Assembly (NCBI GenBank): GCA_964017235.1
Contig: OZ024931.1
Span: forward strand, 96,428,221 to 96,492,220
DNA length: 64,000 nucleotides
Reading direction: 5' to 3'
Origin: Sabellastarte sp. h YS-2021
Taxonomy: Eukaryota; Annelida; Polychaeta; Sabellida; Sabellidae
Shown: positions 52,620 through 63,135 of the stretch, piece by piece
Layout of the letters: every line of letters begins with the position of its first letter
How positions within the stretch are numbered: the stretch's first letter is position 1
Position numbers and translations under genes: made by a program
Notes under the pieces: model-generated
The model's database searches: none
What the model saw: only the letters and a program-made list of their open reading frames with translations
Told to the model about the DNA's origin: nothing

Positions 52620-53310
52620 TGCTCAAACAATGTGTTAAACATTATTACCAATGGCTACGTTCTATCATTCATCTCAACACCAAAATTAGCCATAGTTACC
52701 CTGATTCACTCAGGATACAAGGCCCATCAAAAAAATGTAGCTCTGGCCTCTTGTATCCAGTCTCTTCTGTCAAAGAATGCAATAGAAAGGGTGGAAAGTG
52801 TAAAATCTCTCGGGCTTTACAGTCGCCTGTTTCTAGTCCCCAAGCCTCACCAAAGATAGAGGCCAATCATAGACCTAAGCAGGCTCAACACCTTCCTACT
52901 TGTAGAAAGGTTCAAAATCGAAACTCCAGAGTCCATCAGGACCTATCTGATTCCAGGGGAATGGGTGTCATCAATAGCACTGTCAGACGCCTATCTTCAC
53001 ATCCCCATCCACTAAAACTCAAGGAAGTACCTATGGTTTTGCCACATTTCACAGGTATTCCAGTTCACCTCCCTTCCTTTCAGCCTAGCTATGGCCTCAC
53101 AGGTCTTTCCAATGATTGTGAAGGAAGTGATGCTGATGGCCCTCACAAGTGGAGTCAGACTTCACCTATACCTGGATGACTGGCTTATTAGGGCCCCGTC
53201 TCAGGAGGAAGCACAAGTGAACACTCAGACAGTGGTAGACCTGACACAGTCCTTAGGGTGGATAATCAATCAAGAGAAGTCCGAACTCAAACTCACTCAG
53301 GTGTTTTTCA
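52620..53310 (+). pseudogene. DIRS copy F reverse transcriptase remnants
   Basis: RT recognised from LLSKNAIERVESVKSLGLYS RLFLVPKPHQR in 52,632-52,859. The next frame shows RLNTFLLVERFKIETPESIR and SDAYLHIPIH. Then 53,091-53,310 has VFPMIVKEVMLMALTSGVRL, the catalytic YLDDWLI at 53,169-53,189 and NQEKSELKLTQVF. Stops and indels separate the pieces. At LTQVF the reading is cut by the inverted copy G segment. Confidence 0.8.
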
Positions 53311-53690
53311 AATCTTCTTCTTTACCGGATACATGTACAGAGTCCTTCACTCCGCCTACATTTAAAACACAGTAATTGTCATTTACTTCTCTTTGAACCC
53401 TTGGCTGGATTTTGGTTGAAGTTTGAGGCTTTACCACGACCTTTCTGTCCAATTTGCCAGTCTCTAATATGCTTCCAGGCCGGTGTAGTGGGCTTCCGGT
53501 CTGGTTGCTGTGTTGATCTGCCACTTGAGGAGGCGTACGGATGGAAACATCCAGTGCCTCTCCTCACTACGAGAGATTTCATCTTCAGCCTTGACCAGTA
53601 AACTGTCTGGGAACAGTGAAGATGGACCGGTGCTGTACGTAAGGCAGTTACGGTATCTGGCTTTACTCCACCACGTATAAACTCTAGGTA
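53310..53690 (-). other. Inverted 380-bp copy of the gag-pol junction of DIRS G, placed inside DIRS F
   Basis: On the minus strand this segment reads YTWWSKARYRNCLT, SLFPDSLLVKAEDEISRSEE and RHWMFPS. It continues to the gag end KRSK, the stop and its CAATTA context. This matches 55,850-56,232 of copy G almost base for base. The left edge lies in TTCAAATCTTCTT and the right edge just after CCACGTATAAACTCTAGG. It replaces roughly 60 codons of copy F between the RT and RNase H. The open minus-strand frames here are therefore copies of gag and not a separate gene. Confidence 0.85.
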
Positions 53691-54433
53691 GCATTCATAT
53701 CAAGGAGCACTGGAGATATCCTCAGTCGTTGGACACCCACCTTCCTTGGTCAGAGACCATTTCAGCACACCTAGAGTGGTGGCAATATCCCGCAAATGTG
53801 ATGAAGGTCACTGGCCTTCACCACAAAGACCACAGTATCGAAATCTTTACAGCTGCCTCAAACGAAGGTTGGGGCGCTCACTTAGAGGAAGTCTCTACAA
53901 AGGGTCTGTGGTCAGACAGGGAAAAACAGGGCTACACATAAATCTTCTAGAGTTGAAGTCAGTATCTCTGGCCCTGAAAAGGTTCAAGGACCAGTGCTAA
54001 AACCAAACAGTGTTGTGGGCTACGGACAACTCAACAGTAGAAGCCTACTTAAACAAACAAGGAGGAACCCACTCGGCAGAGATGGTGTGCTGTCCTGTGG
54101 AAAATCATGACCTAGTGCCATCATTACAAGATAACTCTAAGAGCCAGGCACTTTCTAGGGTGCCTGAATGTGATGGCTGACCTACTGTCTAGGTTGAACC
54201 AAGTCCAATCAACAAAATGGTCACTGCATCCGCAGATGTTCAAAAAGATCTGTTAAAAGTGATTCACTCCTCATGTAGATCTATTTTGCCACTTGTTTGA
54301 ACCACAAAGTTCCATTGTATGTATCTCCAGTCCCAGACCAAAATGCTTGGGACATAGATGCTCTGAACATAAACTGGTTGGGTCTCACTGCTTATGTTTA
54401 ACCTCCCACGGCTCTCCACAGGGTGATCCAAAA
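53690..54433 (+). pseudogene. DIRS copy F RNase H and C-terminal pol remnants
   Basis: After the inverted insert: EHWRYPQSLDTHLPWSETIS, RNase H IFTAASNEGWGAHLEE (first catalytic Asp changed to Ala), INLLELKSVSLALKRFKDQC and the ATDNSTVEAYLNKQGG-type motif (54,020-54,065). DLFATCLNHKVPLYVSPVPD follows with a stop, then VIQKI at about 54,433. There the reading switches abruptly to the gag of copy G. Confidence 0.75.
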
Positions 54434-56161
54434 AATCAGGCAATGCAATGGCTCTCCCAAATCCAGCAAGAGAAGGCACTCCAGTAAACCAACTTCTGAA
54501 GACGTCAAGAGTTTGGATGTGAAGTGGAGTGAGAGGTTCTCACGACTTGAAGCTTTGCTTCTAAATAAGTTGTTTGCTGTGCCGGTGGAACCTGTGAAGC
54601 CCTCTACTGTGGTGACCAGATACCATCCCTTCTTTGATCCGGGTGCATCTTCCAGTGTGTTGTCTGCTGGCTTGGTCACTGAGGGTACCGGTCCCAGTCT
54701 TGTTCAGACCACCGGTGAGGCTGCCCAGTTGTCTGCTACCCAACCTCCGCTGGGGGTTCCTGGTACAAATGCTCATGCTGTGCAGGATGTCTGTAAGAGT
54801 GCTACCCGCCCTGTTCAGGGTCCTGGTACCTCTGATGTAGCCACCCAGCCTTTACAGGCTACCGGTGCAGAGAGAGCCACCCAGCCGTTACAGGCTCCTG
54901 GTGCAGGGACAGCCACCCAGCCTCCACAGGCTCCCGGTGCAGGTCCTGAAGTGCTGCCAACCGGTAATGACACTACGCAGTTAAACCAGTCACTTCCCGG
55001 TGTACGAACTGATGAGTTTGCTGGTGAATCTGACAGTGAGGCAGAGATGGATAGGGAACCGGCTTCACCAGCTCTTGCCAACGCCCAGTTTGAACTGCCT
55101 GAAGATTCTACTGACCAGGACCTCTCTGAAGAAGCCAACTACAGAGAGACAATCAGAGGGGTCAGATCCTTCATGGGCTGGCATCAGATCCCTGACTTTG
55201 ACAGTGCCTCTTCCTCCCTAGATGATGATCCATTTGCCCGTTCCCGGGCCAAACCAACCGGTAAAGTGTCTGTCAAGTTACCGGTGGATGAATGGTTGTG
55301 TCGAAAATTTGAGAGACTGAATGTAACTGTTGCTGAAGGCTACCCTTCCAGGAACATTGAGACTGGTGGACTGCTACGAGACCAGTTTGTCAAACCACCC
55401 AGATCTTCAAAGTGGTATGACATGCACACAGATAAGAAAGACTCTGCTTCATCTACTGTGTGTAACTGGTCTCCGGAACCGGCCAAGTTAAACAGCACCT
55501 TTAGTAGAGTGGCCAGATGTAGTTTGCCTACTGCCACAGCCAGGACACTTTAAGGTGGTGGGAGAGAGCATTCTGGGAACAATCAGTGATGTTGTAACCA
55601 GGCTGCTGGTCTGTCATGATGTTTAACAAAGGTACAGCAGTCTATGGTTACACATTTGAAGACACTATGTGTGGACAAGTCTAAGGGCAAGGCAGCAGAA
55701 AGAATGCAGCAGGCAGTGGAAGAACGAGAATATTTGGTTACCTTCAACTGGTCAATCTCTCAAGCCATGCATCATACTATGCAGGATCTCTCAGAGGGAG
55801 TATTTATCAGCATGGCCAATCTCACTCTGGCACGTAGAGACAGCTGCCTAGAGTTTATACGTGGTGGAGTAAAGCCAGATACTGTAACTGCCTTACGTAC
55901 AGCACTGGTCCATCTTCATTCACTGTTCCCAGACAGTTTACTGGTCAAGGCTGAAGATGAAATCTCTCGTAGTGAGGAGAGGCACTGGATGTTTCCATCC
56001 GTAATGCTTCCTCAAGTGGCAGATCAACACAGAAACCAGACCGGAAGCCCTCTACACCGGCCTGGAAGCATATTAGAGACCGGCAAATTGGACAGAAAGG
56101 TCGTCGTAAAGCCTCAAACTTCAACCAAAATCCGGCCAAGGATTCAAAGAGAAGTAAATGA
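54434..56161 (+). pseudogene. DIRS copy G gag
   Basis: Open from the junction to 55,553: SPKSSKRRHSSKPTSEDVKS, VKWSERFSRLEALLL, FFDPGASSS, a Pro/Ala repeat tract with ATQPLQATGAERATQPLQAP type units (four or five, versus about two in copy E), an acidic stretch, then NYRETIRGVRSFMGWHQIP, GKVSVKLPVDEWLCRKFER and FVKPPRSSKWYDM. After a frame change at 55,550 the helical C-terminal part continues in 55,644-56,090 (QQAVEEREYLVTFNWSIS, SLFPDSLLVKAEDEI). The basic C-terminus ends in KRSK with TGA at 56,159 followed by CAATTA. The first seven residues of the open frame (MIQKIRQ) come from copy F's pol, a chimera by rearrangement. Confidence 0.82.
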
Positions 56162-56205
56162 CAATTACTGTGTTTTAAATGTAGCCTGAGTGAAGGACTC
56201 TGTAC

Positions 56206-57294
56206 ATGTATCCGGTAAAAAAAGAAGATTTGAACCCTTCACCAGTGACCAGCAAGAGCGAGACTGTATTTTTACATGTAAACTCTTTTGTTGCAACTGT
56301 TCATTCTGTCACCAGGTTGCCACAAAAGAAAGGCGTAAATACCAATTATTGTTACAATCACACAGAAATAAAGCATGTGAAAGATGTTTCCTGTGTAGGT
56401 CACTTGAGTTCTGCAAATATTGTCACAAATGTCCCAACTGTTGCCATAAATCCACCTGTAGGGGTAAGGCTACATCAGTTTTGAGAGAAGTGGGAAGCCC
56501 TGGGTTCGAGTCCAAAAATAGTCACAATACTGAGAGAGGGTTACACCCTCCCCTTCCGGTTCAGACCCAATTTGACCAGGTCACCAACTGTCATAAGCAG
56601 CTATGTCAACCCACAAAGACAGTCCCACCTTTTGGAGGCACTGTATCAGGTGGTGAACAAAAATGCAGTGGAACTGGTAGCAAACCAAAACTCACTAGGG
56701 TTTTACAACCGGCTATTTTTGGTACCCAGACCCAACAACCGGTGGAGACCGGTCCTGGACCTGAGCACCTTGAACACCTTCCTAAACACAGAGTCATTCA
56801 AAATGGAGACCCCAGAGACAATAAGAACCTCCATACAGGTAGGGGAGTGGGTCACCTCCGTAGACTTCAAGGACACATACTTCCATATACCAATTCACAG
56901 TCAGTCCAGGAAGTACATGCGTTTTCACATCCAGGGTCAGTCCTACCAGTTCAAAGCCCTACCCTTTGGCCTGTCCACAGCAACCATGGAGTTCACAGCG
57001 GTGGCCAAAGAGGTCAAACTGATGGCTGATGGTATAAGAATCCACCAGTACCTAGACGACTGGTTGGTGAGAGCCACATCCCACCAAACTTGTCTCCAGC
57101 ATACACAGACCTTGGTAGCTCTCTGTCGAGAACTAGGTTGGCTGGTGAACAAGGAGAAGTCAGAACTGGACCCAAAACAGGTTTTCAACTTTGTAAGGTT
57201 ACCAGTTCGACCTCAGGGAGGGCAAGGTCAGACCCACACCAGAGCATTGGCAGACCTTAACAGACAAGAGATTGTCAATCCTGTCCGGTCATAG
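56206..57294 (+). pseudogene. DIRS copy G pol, reverse transcriptase part
   Basis: Opening linker in 56,206-56,484, closed by a TGA where copy E has TGG (CWEKWEAL). The RT follows at 56,500-57,294: LREGYTLPFRFRPNLTRSP, QNSLGFYNRLFLVPRPNNRW, RPVLDLSTLNTFLN, VTSVDFKDTYFHIPIHSQSR (Ala to Thr after the first Asp), SYQFKALPFGLSTATMEFT, catalytic YLDDWLV at 57,049-57,069, then KEKSELDPKQVFNFV. A frame change near 57,200 breaks it before the thumb. The Cys-rich alternative frame (56,190-56,470) overlaps the opening. Confidence 0.85.
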
Positions 57295-58442
57295 GCCTTC
57301 TGACAGCCACAGAAAAGTCCACCTAGGTCGACTTCATATGAGACCCATACAGTGGCACTTGAAAAACAACTGGAGGGTACCAGAATCACTGGAAAAGGTA
57401 ATACCAGTCCCCAGGTCGCTCCACCCCCACTTAAGGTGGTGGCTGGAGGAAAGCAATGTGCTTTCAGGTCAACAATTACACCCACTAAAACATGCTATGC
57501 AGATATTTACAGGCGCATCAGAAGAAGGGTGGGGCACTCACTTAAACGAACGCATTGCAAGGGGAACCTGGTCCATTCCAAAAAGCAAGTTGCACATAAA
57601 TCACTTGGAAGTAAAGGCGGTCTTTCTGGCCCTAAAAGAGTTCCAAGACCTCTGTTCAAACAACATAGTCCTGGTAGCCACAGACAACACAACAGTGGTT
57701 GCCTATATCAAAGAGGGGGGATGAAGTCAGGCTCCCTGTGTGCCCTACTGTGGAGAATCCTGTCCTGGTGCACCAGGAAACAGGTAACTCTCAAGGCACG
57801 TCACATCCCCGGCTGGCTGAACGTGATAGCAGACAAGCTATCCAGACTTGGCCAGGCCATTCAAACGGAATGGTCCCTTCACCCAGAAGTGTTTCAAGCT
57901 ATATGCTGCCAGTGGCGCCATCCTCAAGTGGACTTGTTTGCCACCAGATTCAACAACAAACTCCCACAGTTTGTGCCACCAGTCCCAGACCCCCAGGCTT
58001 GGCAGTGGATGCACTCAGCCTGTCTTTGGAAAATCTGGACCCATATGCCTTCCCACCAGCAGCCATCTTGGGCAAAGTGGTGGAGAAGTTACAGGACTAC
58101 TCTTGCAGCAGGATTATTCTGATCGCCCCAGGGTGGCCCAACATGCCCTGGTTTTGGGATCTGGTGGCAATGTCCAGTCAGATCCCTCTGTGTCTGCCCA
58201 ACCTGCCCAATCTGGTATCTCAACCATTCAACCAGACCCTGCACAGGAACCTGTTAAACCTGAACCTACATGCCTGGCTCCTAGAGCCACAGCAATCAAA
58301 GAGCAGGGATTCTCTGAGGCAGTGGCAGCATGAATTGAGGCTCCTCAAAGAGGATCAACCAGATCCATCTATGAGGCAAAGTGGACCATTTTTACAAAGT
58401 AGTGCCTCAGTAATCAGGTGGACTTCAGGGCACCACCTCTAA
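57295..58442 (+). pseudogene. DIRS copy G pol: RNase H and C-terminal domain
   Basis: The frame 57,272-57,724 carries LHMRPIQWHLKNNWRVPESL, then RNase H with IFTGASEEGWGTHLNE (first catalytic Asp changed to Gly) and HLEVKAVFLALKEF, VATDNTTVVAYI. The next frame holds KARHIPGWLNVIADKLSRLG and VDLFATRFNNKLPQF. The end of pol (58,060-58,440) has RIILIAPGWPNMPWFWDL and LNLHAWLLEPQQS. Frame changes near 57,715 and 58,000. The tail overlaps the recombinase frame by about 150 bp. Confidence 0.82.
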
Positions 58443-59356
58443 AAGACATAGCTGACTTCCTGTTGCACCTGTTTCAGGACAGGAAGTTGCAACCTAGTAC
58501 CATTGATGGTTACAGATCAGCCATTGCTGACAAATTGGGCAACTCTACCATTAATGTCAGCAGAGATGAAAATCTCACCCGTCTCCTGGATAGTTTCCAT
58601 AGAGACAGGCCCAAGGGCAGGAGGGGTATACCCTCCTGGAACCTGTCCCTGGTCTTACACCAGCTGACTAAGGCTCCCTTTGAACCTTTAAAAGAGGCCT
58701 CACTAAAACACTTGACCTTCAAGACTGTTTTTCTGCTGGCCCTGGGTTCTGGTAAACGCAGGAGTGAGATCCATGCTTGGCTAGATAAGAAGATCAGACA
58801 CCAGACTGTCTAAGGTGTCCTTGTACCCCTCACCCAGCTTTCTATCCATGAATCAGCTGGCTAAGGAGGGTCCAGATAGTGTGGCTCCAGTGGTCATACC
58901 AGCCCTGGCTCTGGATAAGTCACTCAAGGGTGACAGGTCCTTGTGTCCAGTTAGAGCCCTTCGCTATTACTTGGATAGGACCTCAGATCTTAGGCAGAAC
59001 AAGGAGTTGGTCTTTGTCTCCTTCAAGAAAGGTTTGATAAGGACATCTGACCTGCCACCATCTCCTCATGGATCAAACAGACTGTGATCCTTTGTTATGA
59101 GCTCTCTGACCAGGAGGCCCTCACACTGCATCAGGTCAAAGCCCATGATGTCAGGGCCTTTGCTGCTTCTAAGGCCTTCCAGTCGGGGGTCTCCTTAGAG
59201 CAAATTCTCTCAGCCTGCCACTGGAAATCCCATAACACCTTCACACAATTTTATTTGAAGGATGTAGCTTGGGCAGATACAGAGCTTTTTCATTTAGGGC
59301 CAGTGGTGGCTGCCCAACAGGTCCATCACCAAGCCCAAAAATTAGGAGATATGTAA
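58250..59356 (+). pseudogene. DIRS copy G tyrosine recombinase, all catalytic boxes visible
   Basis: Starts in the frame overlapping pol (APRATAIKEQGFSEAVAA, then TGA where copy E has CGA). It goes on with DRKLQPSTIDGYRSAIADKL, RDENLTRLLDSFHRDRPKGR and TFKTVFLLALGSGKRRSEIH, which contains the first catalytic arginine (about 58,750-58,780). After a frame change near 58,810 comes SLYPSPSFLSMNQLAKEGPD, RALRYYLDRTSDLRQ, then another change near 59,040. The final frame 59,084-59,356 has VKAHDVRAFAASKAF (H..R) and SACHWKSHNTFTQFYLKD (His/Trp and candidate Tyr). With R-H-R-Y all present, this copy is the reference for the family. Confidence 0.85.
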
Positions 59357-59384
59357 ATATGTATATTATGTTATGTTCAAGTTG

Positions 59385-60430
59385 AGATTTTGTACAAGTT
59401 GCAACTCGTACAAAGAGTCTGTACAAGTTGCAACTTGTATAAGCACATTGTACAAGATTGGCTGTACAAGTTGTAACTTGTACAGAATTTCACCATCAAA
59501 TAGTCCCAACTTGTACAAGACTGTTGTACAAGTTGGATTTAAAAAGAACTTTGGTTAAATTAACAATTTTGTTGAAATTATTTATTATTTTATGTGTATA
59601 AATATCCAAATTAATGTGCCACATATATATAATTTTTCATAAAAAATAAACAATGAATTTACAGATAAAAAAATTGAACAGTGTTTGCCGGTAACACTTA
59701 AAATACAAAAAAAGTTATTAATATATGTGTATTAATATATTAAGTTAATATTTAAGTTGATCACTCAAGGGTGCAGTTATTTACATTGTTTATCATGCAG
59801 AAAAAGTTAAGGTTTTGTGTTAAATACTAAGTTCAGCATGAATGTGAGCTATTCCTTATTGATGCTTGTAAGACGCTTTGTTCCCATTGGAGTTGTAAAA
59901 CTGGGGATTGGGTCTTGTTTCTTTTTAAAAGTACTGAGGCAAAAAAGTTTTAATATTAATTATCAGACTTCAAAGATGAAAGTTAACAAAATAAGTAGAA
60001 ATAGAAATCTTTTAAATGCAATCAACTGTCTTGGTGTGGCTTCCTATAGCATCAGGCTATTTTGTGATTTACCTCTAGCCTAAGACAATAAACTAGAATC
60101 ACAAGTGGGTAAGGGAAAGTATCAAAGGACAGATGATAGTATATGCATAATTGTAATCAACACATGCTTTTCATTAATAAAAATCTTTGTATAGTCTTAA
60201 AATTCATGTGATTTTATCATCATAAAATTATTAATTTTATTTATCCCTTTGTTTCAGAACTTATAAAGTTAGGAGTATTGTTGACAGAAAACATGATTAT
60301 AAATTGAAAGTTTACAAACAAACCCAAAAGTCAGATACAAGCTTTATTTGGGCAAGTGTGGCTCAAACTTTTAAAATGATATAAAGATATGCATTAAAAG
60401 TTTCATAATTGTCAAAAAAATGAAATATAC
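59385..60430. mobile_element. Unidentified insert in DIRS G with palindromic TGTACAAGTTG repeats
   Basis: Compared with copy E, which runs ATGTAAATATATACATACAG directly into GTGACTTGC, copy G has about 1 kb of extra sequence between equivalent AT-rich edges. At its left end (59,390-59,535) the motif TTGTACAAGTTG occurs repeatedly in both orientations, including the palindrome TACAAGTTGCAACTTGTA. The rest is AT-rich; its longest frame (59,817-60,083) is not recognised and not claimed as a gene. The edges are approximate. Confidence 0.5.
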
Positions 60431-60756
60431 AGGTCAACACTTTGTATATATGTACATAGAATGTAAATATAAAAAATCAAAACGAAAAAACTGTGACTTG
60501 CTTACTTTGGGAAGTTTATTTCTTGGGACTGAACTCAGCCCCTCTCTCTCTCTCGCTCTTCTTCCTCAGACCAAATCTGGGAAAGAAGAAGGTGGGGGGC
60601 AACATCGGTTGACTTCCAGGTAACCGGTAAGTTGGTATCCGACCTTGACCTCACAGGGTTCTCTGACCCTAGGGCCTTCTCAGTTTTTTGTTCTGTTATG
60701 AGTTCACTTAGTCCCTAGCAGTTTACCTGCCTTCCAAGCTGTAGTTATTCAGCAAT

Positions 60757-60847
60757 TGTCCATTGGATAGGATGTATTAACGCAATAAATTTGCAAATTT
60801 AATAAGTAAATTAATTTTTTATAAGTTAATACCCTATCCAATGGACA
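60757..60847. repeat. DIRS copy G internal complementary region
   Basis: TGTCCATTGGATAGG...CCTATCCAATGGACA arms, centre CGCAATAAATTTGCAAATT. The same design as in copies A and B; one A of the central run is missing. Confidence 0.85.
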
Positions 60848-60894
60848 GGCAAGGCCCACCCATCCGACCCCGCTATCAGCTTACTAGGGGTCTA

Positions 60895-61122
60895 AGAGGT
60901 TTAGACAACGAAAAAGATGCTATGACGTCACGCTGTCTAGACAGGAAGGAAGTATGATGCGCCACCTAGCGAATGCACACTCTGTGACCAGTCCTGCTGG
61001 TAGTATATACAGGAGGACTTTTTCTGGTGTTTGGCAGGATCGTTCGCGTCAATCGGCAAAGCAATTGTCCATTGGATAGGGTATTAACTTATAAAAATTT
61101 AATTTACTTATTAAATTTGCAA
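60895..61122 (-). repeat. DIRS copy G right inverted terminal repeat
   Basis: AACGAAAAAGATGCTATGAC with TGACGTCA at 60,923-60,930, the GTGTTTGGCAGGATCG block, ATTGTCCATTGGATAGGG and the outer TATTAACTTATAAAAATTTAA, ending TTGCAA at 61,122. It corresponds base by base to the right end of copy E with scattered substitutions. Confidence 0.85.
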
Positions 61123-61400
61123 TTTTCTATCTTCACAAAAATTTATATGAAGGATAATCGGGTCAATAGTTTGGCAAGGATAGGTTTTGGTTGTGATAGC
61201 TTTGTAGCTATCTGAGTAATAGCTGCTTTGCTACTTTAAGTATACTCTGAATTGCATTTCTGTTTTCACTCTTTTAAAAGAAACATATTTAACTCATCTT
61301 TGTAAAATTTGGTGTGAAGGTTTATAGGGTCAGTTACTTTCTTGGTATTGTTGTTGATGGTAATAGCTTTAACCTCCTGAGTAATAGCTACATAGTAAAA
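61123..61400. repeat. S2 units, composite satellite element at the right of the window
   Basis: Two S2 units (TATCTGAGTAATAGCTGCTT; CTCCTGAGTAATAGCTACAT) of the subtype at 26,036-26,325. They lead into S1 units. Confidence 0.72.
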
Positions 61401-62098
61401 AACATAAATATGTCTATCTCCTAAACCGTGTGAGATAGAGCGAATTCGTCGAAATTTTCAACCCACAGGGTATCTAAGTAATGTACTCTTGGCAATTTTC
61501 AAAAAATTTTCCTCTCCCCAAAAATGGCAGCCATTTTGAAATTTCACGAAAAATGCAAAAAGACTAATTTGCTTTTTTCACTTTAACCGTGCGAGATAGA
61601 GCGGTTTTGTCGAAATATTCGACCCAAAGGGTGTCTTAGCAAACTACTCTTTGCAATTTTCAAAAAATTTTACTCTTCAAAAATGGCGGCCATTTTGAAT
61701 TTTCGCCAAAAATGCAAAAACACAAATTTGCTTCCATCTCCTTAACCGTACGAGATAGAGCAATTTTGTTGAAATTTTCGACCCATAGAGTACCTCAGCA
61801 ATCTACTCTTGCCAATTTTTAAAAGATTTTCCTCTCCCTGAAAATGACGGCCATTTTGAATTTTCGCCAAAAATTGAAAAACACAAATTTGCTTCTATCT
61901 CCTTAACTGTGCGAGATAGAGCGATTTTGTCAAAATTTTCGACCCCCAGGGTGTCCAGAGTATACTGGTCACTTTTTACAAAAATCACTTTTCTGCCACT
62001 TTGGCGGCCATCTTGAATTTAAAAAAGGTTAAAAACACTTATCTCTGAAACGGTGCGTGATAGAGTGATTTCGACAAAATTTTTTGTCCCACAGGATA
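61401..62098. repeat. S1 satellite array, about 4.5 units of 154-160 bp
   Basis: Units start near 61,399, 61,558, 61,717, 61,877 and 62,031. Each has CTATCTCCTTAACCGTGCGA, GATAGAGCGATTTTGTCGAA, ACCCACAGGGTATCT and ATGGCGGCCATTTTGAATTT. A MITE interrupts the last unit. Confidence 0.85.
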
Positions 62099-62634
62099 TA
62101 CTGTATATAAGTGGTTATTTTCGCGGGTACTTAAGTTCGCGAATGTACACTGTAGGCCTGCTTCGCGAGAATTTATTTTCGCGGTGAAATATATTCAATT
62201 ATCGCCCAAACTAACATGTTCAAATTAAAATATTACGCGGACTTCTGCTGGTTTGATTGGAAATGCATAGTTGACGTCTTTTCTTTTATACATGTCAGTG
62301 TGTGAACCTACTCTGGGAGATTATAAATTGAATCGAACACACTTTCATTGATCGGCGCATTATCAAAGAAGTTGTGTAGCGGGGTCGTGTAATTGAATTA
62401 ATCCCTCCCTATTGGTGATAAAGATCAAAGAAGTTAGGCGTTTCTGTGAATGGTACATTTGATTTGTTTCCGTGACAGTGTTAAATATTGTATCTTGCAT
62501 AATCTTGTATTACCGCTCACGCTAGACTGGTTCTACTGGATATAAATATTGGCTAGAAGTTATTTTCGCGTTTTGTAGTCACTCGCGAATATAGCGAAAA
62601 TTAATTCCACGCGAAAATAACCACTTATGCAGTA
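62099..62634. mobile_element. MITE with TTATTTTCGCG-rich terminal inverted repeats
   Basis: TACTGTATATAAGTGGTTAT at 62,099-62,118 is mirrored by ATAACCACTTATGCAGTA at 62,617-62,634, the arms continuing as TTTTCGCG / CGCGAAAA. More TTCGCGA motifs lie just inside both ends. TA is present at both edges, so a TA target (Tc1/mariner-like) is possible. It splits an S1 unit. No transposase frame. Confidence 0.75.
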
Positions 62635-63135
62635 TGCTGAGTCTACTGGCAACTTTTCTAAAAAATCGCTTTCCTGCCACTTTTGGCAGCCATCTTGAAT
62701 TTCTACGTAAAGCACAAAAGTGCCTTCATCTCGGAAACGGTGCGATTTCGACAAAATTTTGTACCTTCAGGGTATCTGCAGAGTGTACTGGCGACATTTT
62801 GCAAAAATCACTTTCCCGCCATGTTTTGGTGGCCATCTTGAATTTCTGCGTAAAACGCAAAACAAATTTATCTGGTAAACCGTTCAAGATAGAGTGATTT
62901 CGATGAAATTTCTGAGCTGCAGGTTATTTGCTGAGTCTACTGGTGGCTTTTCACAAAAATCACTTTCCCGCCATTTTTGGCAGCCATCTTGAATTTCTGT
63001 GTAAAATGCAAAAACGCATTTATCTTGGGAACAAGATTTTGGCTGTCACCTTGAATTTTGGTGGAAATTGAAAATGTCATTTATCTCAAAATCCCTCAGA
63101 GATAAAGTGATTTCAAGCAATATTTGGACCCTCTG
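62635..63135. repeat. S1 satellite array, continued
   Basis: Further S1 units (GCTGAGTCTACTGGCAACTT, TTGGCAGCCATCTTGAATTT, TTATCTCAAAATCC), period about 150 bp, more diverged than the units left of the MITE. Confidence 0.75.

Larger units (their letters stand above)
50217..54433 (+). mobile_element. DIRS copy F, divergent family, decayed and truncated on the right
   Basis: Left terminus TTTTATTGTGCTACAATAGC resembles the TTTTATTGCG end of the other copies; a left terminal region of about 350 bp follows. Gag pieces lie at 50,575-52,560, RT at 52,620-53,310, and RNase H with the pol C-terminus at 53,690-54,430. The RT-RNase H connection is replaced by an inverted 380-bp piece of copy G. The element breaks off at about 54,433, where copy G's gag begins. 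Protein-level divergence from copies A-E and G indicates another DIRS subfamily. Confidence 0.78.
54434..61122 (+). mobile_element. DIRS copy G, 5'-truncated, intact right end
   Basis: Lacks the left terminal repeat and the start of gag; it begins at the Ser/Lys-rich part of gag fused to copy F. Then follow gag, pol, recombinase (to 59,356), a 1-kb foreign insert (about 59,385-60,430), the 3' region with GGACTGAACTCAGCCCC, the ICR (60,757-60,847) and the right terminal repeat ending TTGCAA at 61,122. The gag core, RT and recombinase boxes are better kept than in copy A or B, but stops and frame changes occur in each ORF. Confidence 0.85.

Noticed and set aside
53379-53694. Minus-strand open frames within DIRS F
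   Set aside because: They are an inverted copy of the gag C-terminus of DIRS G and not an independent gene.
58250-59356. Phage or bacterial integrase
   Set aside because: The recombinase follows an RT/RNase H in a DIRS element with ICR and inverted terminal repeats, so it is a eukaryotic retrotransposon protein.
59817-60083. Possible small gene in the DIRS G insert
   Set aside because: 88 codons in AT-rich DNA, no recognised motif, no splice or regulatory signal; not distinguishable from chance.
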